The notes under the pieces are model-generated. The model searched no databases, was not told the DNA's origin, and saw nothing but the letters and a program-made list of their open reading frames with translations. The position numbers and the translations under genes are program-made. Below, piece after piece: positions 57,766 to 64,000 of a DNA stretch of 64,000 bases (the first letter of the stretch is position 1; every line of letters starts with the position of its first letter). This DNA is from Pseudobdellovibrionaceae bacterium (GTDB lineage Bacteria; Bdellovibrionota; Bdellovibrionia; Bdellovibrionales; Bdellovibrionaceae), in contig JAHBUS010000006.1 in assembly GCA_019637955.1 (NCBI GenBank), positions 98,750 to 162,749 on the forward strand, in the 5' to 3' direction.

Positions 57766-60168
57766 CTAGGCTGCTTTATTTTTCTTTGATGATTCAGAAA
57801 CCAATTTTAGAATCGTCTCCGCCACTTCCCCGAGGGGTTTGACGAATTCCACGGCGCCCATTTTAGCCGCCTCACGAGGCATGCCGTAGACCACCGAGGT
57901 CTGCTCATCCTGCCCGATGGTGCGTGCACCTTGATCGCGCAGACGCTTGAGCATCCGGGCCCCATCCCCTCCCATGCCGGTCAGGATCACCCCGACCACA
58001 TTGGGCAGTTTCAAGTCGGCGGCGCTCTTGAACAGATAGTCCACCGAGGGCTTGTGACGATTCACGGGCGCATCGTCAGTGATTTTCACCACGAGTTTGC
58101 CGTCCTTTGAAACGAGGGCCATCTGTTTGCCACCAGGCGCGATGAGCACCAAGTTGGGCTTCACGACGTCTCCGTCTTGCGCCTCGCGCACCTCAAACGG
58201 ACAAAGCTGATTCAATCGGGCCGCAAAGGCGGCCGAGAACACCGGCGGGATGTGTTGCACGATGAGGGTGGGTGGAATCTGATTCGGCAAGCTCTCGAGA
58301 ACAACACGAAGGGCTTCGGTGCCTCCGGTGGAGGCGCCCATCAAGACGATGCTCTCGGTTCCGTGCGGGCCGCGCGAGGCGGCCTTCCGGCGGGCGATCG
58401 ACGAGACCACCACGCGCGCCTCGGAGGCGGTGCGGATGCGTTCACAGATCTCGGGCCCCAGCGTGCGCAGATCTTCGAGCGAGGGTTTCTGGATGTAATC
58501 CACGGCGCCGCTTTCCAAAGCTTGCAGAACCTGCGGACCTTCTTCGCGGCGGATCGAACTGATCATCACCACGGGGATCTTGTAGATCGGGAAGATTTTT
58601 TTCAGCAGCGTCACGCCGTCCATCTCGGGCATGTGGATGTCGAGCGTGATCACATCTGGCTTGTGCTGACGGATCAAAGCCTCGACTTGTGAGGGCCTCT
58701 CGGCCTCGGCCACGACTTCGAGCTGGGGGTCTTGTTTAATCACCTTCGCCAAAAGCTGACGGATGGTCGCCGAATCGTCGACGATCAAAACTTTCTTACG
58801 TCCCCCGGCGGCGGGCTTCGCCTCCGCTTTCGGCGTACTCACGTTGGCTGCGGGAGCCGCCATCGGCGCTTGCACGGCCAGCTTGATTTTGGCTCGGATC
58901 TCATTGCCCGCCTGTCCCAGGTTTTCGAGCGAGGGCTTTTCGACGTAGTCGTAAGCGCCCAGCGCAAGCGCTTTCTGGCCCAAAGCGGGGTCGTCACGAT
59001 TCACTGACGAGAGAATGATCACGGGAGGCCGCGGACGGCCTTTGGTTTGTTCCAAAAATCCCAGACCGTCGAGTTCGGGCATATGCATATCCAGCGTGAT
59101 CGCGTCGAACGTCTGAGTTTGCAAGAGCGAGATCGCCTCTTTTCCATTGGCGGCGGTGGCCGCGACGGTGAATCCCGATTCCGCGGTCAGAATGCGCTTG
59201 AGCAATGAGAGGATCACCGGAGAGTCGTCGACGCACAAAACACGGAACGGGGTTTTTCGTTCCGGGATGAGCGGCGGGGCCGGGCGAGCGGCGGGTGCTT
59301 TCTCCGAGGCCGGACGAGGAAGCGCGTAGACCGAAGCCCCAATGCTGTCGATCGCAAGCCCCAGACCGTTCAAAGTTTCGGAAACGCCCAAGAACAGGAA
59401 CCCTTTGGGGTCCAAATGCTTCATAAACGTCTGGGCGCAGTCTTTGATCTGCGACGGATTAAAATAGATAAAGACGTTGCGGCAGAAGATGACATCAAAG
59501 TTTTTACCGTTCAAAAAAGATCCCGCCGACAGCAGGTTCACCGTTTGGAAACGGCATTTTTGCACAAGGGCCTTGCGCATTTTGGCAAATTCTTGCACGT
59601 CGCCGGTTCCGCGAACCCAGCTGTCGCGCCCGTACATGGCCGGCACTTGCTTGAGCTCTTCGTAGCGGTAAACGCTGTTTTGCGCATGCGCCACCGATTG
59701 GGGATCGACATCCGTGCCCCAGATTTCGAAATCGACGTCGGGAGCGGCGGCTTCCAAATGAAACCGGAAAAACATCGCAAGCGAAAAAGCCTCTTGGCCG
59801 CGGCTGCTCGCCGCCGACCAGATGCGGATTTTCTTGTCTCCCCGCTCGCGTGCCCGCTCGATCAAAGACGGAAGGCCTTTGTTCAGCAAAAACTCGAAGT
59901 GCGAGAACTCCCGGAAGAAATAAGTGTGATGCGTGGTCAAAAGCGACAGAAGGGCTTGGCTTTCGCTCTCCTGGTGATCTTGTAGATACTCGAGATAACC
60001 CTCGAAGGTCGGAATGTTCAAGCGGAGCATGCGCGTTTTCAAACGGTTCTCGACCATCGAAAACTGACGCTCGCCCAGTTGAATTCCGGCCAATTCGGTC
60101 ACGATCGCCGAGACGTTCTCGATGACCTTTTGAATGCTTTCGGGAGATTCTTTAACGGCTGATCTCAT
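57766..60168 (-). CDS. CheR-REC-REC-CheB fusion protein
   Basis: 800 residues, one reading frame. Residues 1-~285: CheR methyltransferase (FCRNVFIYFN at 228-237); its SAM loop is unusual (SAASSRGQEAFS instead of AGCSTGEEPYS). A Pro/Ala linker, then receiver 1 (308-432, Asp360), linker, receiver 2 (458-585, Asp510), and CheB methylesterase (605-797) with S613 (ASTGG), H639 and D735 (GMGGDG). The fusion joins two opposing receptor-modifying enzymes and doubles the regulatory receiver. It lies between cheW and cheY. Confidence 0.93.
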   Translation of the reverse strand: MRSAVKESPESIQKVIENVSAIVTELAGIQLGERQFSMVENRLKTRMLRLNIPTFEGYLEYLQDHQESESQALLSLLTTHHTYFFREFSHFEFLLNKGLPSLIERARERGDKKIRIWSAASSRGQEAFSLAMFFRFHLEAAAPDVDFEIWGTDVDPQSVAHAQNSVYRYEELKQVPAMYGRDSWVRGTGDVQEFAKMRKALVQKCRFQTVNLLSAGSFLNGKNFDVIFCRNVFIYFNPSQIKDCAQTFMKHLDPKGFLFLGVSETLNGLGLAIDSIGASVYALPRPASEKAPAARPAPPLIPERKTPFRVLCVDDSPVILSLLKRILTAESGFTVAATAANGKEAISLLQTQTFDAITLDMHMPELDGLGFLEQTKGRPRPPVIILSSVNRDDPALGQKALALGAYDYVEKPSLENLGQAGNEIRAKIKLAVQAPMAAPAANVSTPKAEAKPAAGGRKKVLIVDDSATIRQLLAKVIKQDPQLEVVAEAERPSQVEALIRQHKPDVITLDIHMPEMDGVTLLKKIFPIYKIPVVMISSIRREEGPQVLQALESGAVDYIQKPSLEDLRTLGPEICERIRTASEARVVVSSIARRKAASRGPHGTESIVLMGASTGGTEALRVVLESLPNQIPPTLIVQHIPPVFSAAFAARLNQLCPFEVREAQDGDVVKPNLVLIAPGGKQMALVSKDGKLVVKITDDAPVNRHKPSVDYLFKSAADLKLPNVVGVILTGMGGDGARMLKRLRDQGARTIGQDEQTSVVYGMPREAAKMGAVEFVKPLGEVAETILKLVSESSKKNKAA

Positions 60169-60174
60169 AGGTCC

Positions 60175-60612
60175 TCAGGCCGCTTTCCCGGCTTGCAGTG
60201 CTTTGGCGACGTCCAAGATCAACACGATCTTGTCGTGGCGACGGAAAACGCCTTGGATGTATTCGGAGGCCCGCGTTGAGTCGATCGCGGGTTTTTCGCT
60301 CATCATCTCGGGGCTCAAGACCTGAACCGAGTTCACTTTGTCCACGACCACGCCGAGCGAATGGCCGTCGATATCCAAGATGATGACCGTGGTTTCAGAT
60401 GTCGATTGTCCTTTCATCCCGAGCTTCACGCGTAGATCCATGACCGAAATGATTTTTCCGCGCAAATTCATGATGCCCGAAAAGTGCGAAGCGGCCTGTG
60501 GGATCGGCGTCATATCCGGAAGACCGATCACTTCCTTCACCAGCAAAAGGGGGATGGCGAATTCGTCGTTACCGAGATGAATGCAGAGATAGCGAGAGTC
60601 GGTGCCCGTCAT
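60175..60612 (-). CDS. cheW: CheW chemotaxis coupling protein
   Basis: 145 residues: YLCIHLGNDEFAIPLLLVKEV, shown as its first part YLCIHLGNDEFAIPLL, then GIMNLRGKIISVMDLRVKLG. A second, distinct CheW beside the FliA-driven one. It overlaps cheA by 4 bases and precedes the cheR/cheB fusion by six bases, so it is made with the CheA kinase. Confidence 0.93.
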   Translation of the reverse strand: MTGTDSRYLCIHLGNDEFAIPLLLVKEVIGLPDMTPIPQAASHFSGIMNLRGKIISVMDLRVKLGMKGQSTSETTVIILDIDGHSLGVVVDKVNSVQVLSPEMMSEKPAIDSTRASEYIQGVFRRHDKIVLILDVAKALQAGKAA

Positions 60613-62438
60613 GCTGCGGCTCCTTCGCCCTTGGGCGGTGTCGGCACTTTGGCTAAGCTGAGTTTGCGGTGGCGCAGATCCAGCGGTTCAATGATCAACG
60701 CCGGTTTGCCATCGCCGAGGATGGTCGAACCGCTCACGCCCTTGTAGTTTTGAAGCTCCGGCCCCAGTTGCTTAACGACCACTTGGAACTGGCCCACGAT
60801 ATCGTCCACCAACATGGCAAAAGGCTGAGGCCCGCTACGGATCACCATCGCGATCATTTTTGTCGCGGGATGCTGCGCACTCAAACCGAAGAAGTCGCCC
60901 AGACGCACGAGCGGAAGGTTTTCTCCTCGAAGCATCAAGATTTGACCCAACTGATGATTGGTCTGCAGCTGCGCCTCGGTGGGTTGCAGCGTTTCGTGAA
61001 CGTGCGCCAGGGGAATGACAAATCGATGCGAGGACTGCGTGACAACCATGCCGTCGATAATGGCGAGGGTCAGAGGCAAGAAAATGCGGAACACCGTGCC
61101 TTCACCGATTTTCGAGTCGATTTCGACTTCACCATTGAGATCCTTGATATTGGTGCGAACGACGTCCATACCGACGCCGCGGCCCGACACGTCGGTGACC
61201 TGCTCTTTGGTTGAAAAGCCCGGTAAGAAGATCAGATTAAACGCTTCTTTTTCAGAGAGCGTGAGTCCGGGCTTGATCAGTCCTTTTTCTTCGGCTTTCT
61301 TTTGCAATTTTGCGCCGTTCAATCCGCCGCCGTCATCGCGAACTTCAATGACGAGTTTTCCTGAGCGGTGCGAGGCGCTCAAAGTGACATGCCCCTTTTC
61401 GCTTTTACCGGCGGCCTTGCGTTTATCGGCCGATTCGATGCCGTGATCCACCGAGTTGCGGATCAAGTGCACAAGGGGGTCGTTGATTTTTTCAAGAACG
61501 GTTTTGTCAATCTCGGTCTCTTCGCCGGTCAATTGAATCGACACGTCTTTGTTCAGGGCCTTCGCGGTGTCGCGCACAATCCGCTGCATTTTTTGAAACG
61601 TCGGTTTAACGGGAACCATGCGAAGTCCCATCGACACGTCTTGCAGTTCTTTACTGAGTTTTCCCATCTGCAAAACGGTCTTACGGACCAAAGACGAATC
61701 CACCGAGGCAATCTGCTCGCGCAGAACGCTTTGCAGGATCACGAGTTCACCCACGGCATTCAAAAGGGTTTCAACTTTGCTCACCGACACCCGCAAGGTC
61801 TCCTCGACCACGGCCGCATGGCCATTCGCGGAGGCGGCCGCCGCCGGCGCGGGAGCCGACGAGGCCACGGGGGCCGGCACCGCCGGTGCAGCGACAGGAG
61901 CCGCTGCGGGCTGAAGAGTTCCCATCAATTCGGCAAGCAAATCGAGATTGGGTTCAATTTCAACGGGCGCGGATGCGTGGGCTTCAAGTGCCGGTTCGAC
62001 GCTCTCGTCTGCGGCCTCTTCGGCCTCCGCCTCGGGTTCGGTCTCAGCCGACCCGCCCACCTGGAAGTTGCGCATTTCAGAGAGAAGACCCGAACCATCA
62101 AAACTAGCATCGAGGTTTTCTTTGAGCCCCTGAACCATGTCCCGCAAGAAGTCGTTACAACGCAGGAGCAAGCTCACGCTGCTGCTGTCGGCGGGGATTT
62201 CGCCATTCTTAATACGCAAGATGAAGGTCTCAAACTCGTGCGTGAAGTCGCCCATCTCGGCAAAGCCAACCGCTTTGGAGCTGCCCTTGAGGTTGTGCGC
62301 CAGACGGAAGATCTTGTTCAAGTTTTCGGCATCGGAAGAACCCGTCTCCAAAGCTAAGAAACACTGCTCGACATCGCTCAGTGATTGATCCGCTTCTTCC
62401 AAGAAACCGATCTTCAGTTCTTTTTCGAAATCTTCCAC
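60609..62438 (-). CDS. cheA: CheA chemotaxis histidine kinase
   Basis: 609 residues from GTG 62438, six bases after GAGGAG; a TTG at 62444 touches that site and is unlikely. The P1 phosphotransfer domain has RLAHNLKGSS with the phospho-His H48. The usual P2 (CheY-binding) domain is missing and an Ala/Pro-rich linker (~165-210) takes its place. P3 dimerisation, P4 ATPase (N box RNSVDHGIE, G1 VRDDGGGL, G2 GRGVGMDVV) and the CheW-like P5 follow. First gene of the cheA-cheW-cheR/B-cheY-cheX operon. Confidence 0.94.
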   Translation of the reverse strand: MEDFEKELKIGFLEEADQSLSDVEQCFLALETGSSDAENLNKIFRLAHNLKGSSKAVGFAEMGDFTHEFETFILRIKNGEIPADSSSVSLLLRCNDFLRDMVQGLKENLDASFDGSGLLSEMRNFQVGGSAETEPEAEAEEAADESVEPALEAHASAPVEIEPNLDLLAELMGTLQPAAAPVAAPAVPAPVASSAPAPAAAASANGHAAVVEETLRVSVSKVETLLNAVGELVILQSVLREQIASVDSSLVRKTVLQMGKLSKELQDVSMGLRMVPVKPTFQKMQRIVRDTAKALNKDVSIQLTGEETEIDKTVLEKINDPLVHLIRNSVDHGIESADKRKAAGKSEKGHVTLSASHRSGKLVIEVRDDGGGLNGAKLQKKAEEKGLIKPGLTLSEKEAFNLIFLPGFSTKEQVTDVSGRGVGMDVVRTNIKDLNGEVEIDSKIGEGTVFRIFLPLTLAIIDGMVVTQSSHRFVIPLAHVHETLQPTEAQLQTNHQLGQILMLRGENLPLVRLGDFFGLSAQHPATKMIAMVIRSGPQPFAMLVDDIVGQFQVVVKQLGPELQNYKGVSGSTILGDGKPALIIEPLDLRHRKLSLAKVPTPPKGEGAAA

Positions 62439-62629
62439 GCTCAACTCCTCAAAAAGGTACCGATATTATTTCGGTCTCAAAGACGCAAAATATAAGGAGA
62501 ATTGAGAGGATTCGACCCTCGACTAAGGCGAAAAGGCCGGCGGATTTTCACAATGAGATTTTGGATCGACAAACGTGCAGAAAAATCCACTTAAGGAACG
62601 CGTGGAGTTCACAAGAGCGAGGCCGAAGT

Positions 62630-64000
62630 CTAGGCCGAGATTTTTTTAAACCAGCTCATCAGCATCATTCGGACCCGCCGAATATCGACCGGCTTGGACA
62701 TGTAGTCGTCCATTCCCGCTTCGAGCGCCCGTTCACGGTCGCCTTTCAAGGCGTTGGCCGTCATCGCGATGATCGGAATCCGGTTGTTCGAAATTTCGGG
62801 ATCCTTGCGGATCGCATCGGTGGCTTCATAGCCATCCATCTCGGGCATCTGGCAGTCCATCAGCACGAGATCGAAGGGCTTTTCTCGAAGCGCCCGCACG
62901 GCTTCTCGGCCATTCATGACCACCTCGGCCGAAATGCCAAAGTTTTCCAAGATCTTCATGATCACGACTTGATTCACCGAATTGTCCTCGGCAACAAGAA
63001 CGCGCCAAGGCTCCTTGCGCGCCGGAAACGGCTGCATCAAATCATCGGTTTTCGAGTCCAAAATTTCTTGGCCGATCGGAAGGGTGACCGTAAACCAAAA
63101 ATCAGATCCCCTCCCCGGTTCGGACTCAACGCCGATCTGCCCGCCCATTTGATGGACAAGGTGCTTGCTGATCGAAAGGCCCAAGCCGGTGCCGCCAAAC
63201 TTGCGCGTGGTGGACGTGTCGGCCTGAACAAATTCTTGGAATAAATTTTTAGCGGACTCCGGCTCAATGCCGATGCCGCTGTCAAAAACGTCGAAGCGAA
63301 GCTGCGCCGACGCTGACTGGCGGTTCAAGCACAAAACACGGAGGCGGATCTCGCCTTGGGCCGTGAACTTGATCGCATTCCCGATAAGATTCATCAAAAT
63401 TTGCCGCAATCGACCCGGATCACCCTTTAAAAACGTGGGAACTTGGGGATCCGTTTCCAAAAGAAGATTCAGCTTCTTTTGTTGAGCCGTGTAAGCGAAC
63501 GACTTGTGGATGTCCTGTAAGAGACTGACCACGTCGAAATCAACGGTCTCCAATTCCATGCGCCCGGCTTCGATTTTCGAAAAATCAAGAACGTCACTCA
63601 CCAAGTGCAAAAGCGCCTCTCCCGACACTTTGATCGCTTTCGCGTACTCGCGCTGAACACCCGGAAGCGGACCGTCCAGCATCAAGCTCGTCATTCCCAA
63701 GATCCCGTTGAGCGGAGTTCTCACCTCGTGACTCATATTCGCCAGAAAGCGCGACTTGGCCTGCGTCGCGGTTTCGGCTTGATCGCGAGACACGGTCAAT
63801 TCGGCTTTGGCCTTTTCGAGAGCCAAAATCGCCTCGTTTTTTTCTTCGAAGGCTTGAGCCTTCCCGAGCGCTGCGGAGAGCAGGCCCGTCACCAGTTTCA
63901 ACGCATTGAACGTCTGCTCGTCAAAAAAATGGGGCTGGGCCGAGTAATTTTTTAAGACCCCAATGGTTTTCCCGCGGTGGAAGAGCGGCGCGACGATCAT
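62630..64000 (-). CDS. Hybrid histidine kinase (5' end cut by window)
   Basis: 456 residues visible; an ATG sits at the window edge, but the sequence starts inside a GAF-like domain, so the real start is probably beyond 64000. Order: end of GAF (1-50), coiled coil, HisKA with SHEVRTPLNG (~90-99), HATPase_c with NLIGNAIKF, DSGIGI and GGTGLGLS, then a receiver (~335-455) with Asp in LMDCQMPEMDG and Lys in SKPVD. No DNA-binding output. Separate from cheA by 185 bases that hold a hairpin CCGAAATAATATCGG. Partner unknown. Confidence 0.9.
   Translation of the reverse strand: MIVAPLFHRGKTIGVLKNYSAQPHFFDEQTFNALKLVTGLLSAALGKAQAFEEKNEAILALEKAKAELTVSRDQAETATQAKSRFLANMSHEVRTPLNGILGMTSLMLDGPLPGVQREYAKAIKVSGEALLHLVSDVLDFSKIEAGRMELETVDFDVVSLLQDIHKSFAYTAQQKKLNLLLETDPQVPTFLKGDPGRLRQILMNLIGNAIKFTAQGEIRLRVLCLNRQSASAQLRFDVFDSGIGIEPESAKNLFQEFVQADTSTTRKFGGTGLGLSISKHLVHQMGGQIGVESEPGRGSDFWFTVTLPIGQEILDSKTDDLMQPFPARKEPWRVLVAEDNSVNQVVIMKILENFGISAEVVMNGREAVRALREKPFDLVLMDCQMPEMDGYEATDAIRKDPEISNNRIPIIAMTANALKGDRERALEAGMDDYMSKPVDIRRVRMMLMSWFKKISA

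Overview
The window reads like a chromosome segment of a flagellated, outer-membrane-bearing bacterium with a dense gene layout. The best guess is the Bdellovibrionota (Bdellovibrio and like organisms). Reasons are an orphan c-di-GMP-I aptamer RNA resembling the Bdellovibrio attack-phase merRNA, flagellar-sigma (FliA/sigma28)-type promoters at chemotaxis genes, a full moxR-bat operon, SpoVG and DUF1844 proteins, and several lytic transglycosylases. This assignment is inference; there is no rRNA in the window. By eye the first ~9 kb is AT-richer than the GC-rich 24-62 kb, as expected for an exchangeable surface-polysaccharide locus.

1-22.4 kb: O-antigen/surface glycan locus. It holds genes for CDP-3,6-dideoxyhexose (rfbF, rfbG, rfbH, an SDR reductase), GDP-L-colitose (gmd, a fcl/colC-type reductase, colD), part of the UDP-GlcNAc3NAcA route (wbpA, wbpB, wbpD, without wbpE) and a UDP-glucuronate 4-epimerase-like protein. 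It also has an asnB-type amidotransferase, a split transketolase, GT2, GT10 and GT11 transferases, two methyltransferases and a DUF2079 membrane protein. Four convergent gene pairs here overlap by exactly 4 bp through a shared palindromic stop (TTAA or CTAG).

22.4-32.1 kb: a flippase-like membrane protein, metF-metH (methionine synthesis), a secreted or anchored amidohydrolase and the TIGR03546/TIGR03545 pair. The gap after metH contains a predicted small RNA on the minus strand: a FliA-like promoter, three hairpins, a terminator, and a loop copying the 16S rRNA anti-Shine-Dalgarno tail.

32.1-40.9 kb: a long gap holding the orphan c-di-GMP riboswitch RNA with its own terminator, then a LysM lytic transglycosylase (MltD type), an Slt70-type transglycosylase, two multi-pass GT-C-like membrane proteins and a small GT2-like protein.

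40.9-52.9 kb: the moxR - DUF58 - unknown - batA - batB - batC - batD operon, a zinc-protease-like (M48) protein lacking key residues, DUF1844, an HtrA/Deg protease, SpoVG, a predicted outer-membrane barrel protein and tRNA-Gln(UUG) with promoter and terminator.

53-64 kb: chemotaxis and signalling. A FliA-type promoter drives cheW-mcp; facing it is a cheA-cheW-cheR/REC/REC/cheB fusion-cheY-cheX operon, a degenerate HD-GYP protein and, at the window edge, a partial hybrid histidine kinase. Together with the c-di-GMP RNA this suggests a lifestyle in which motility, surface chemistry and c-di-GMP signalling are closely linked.
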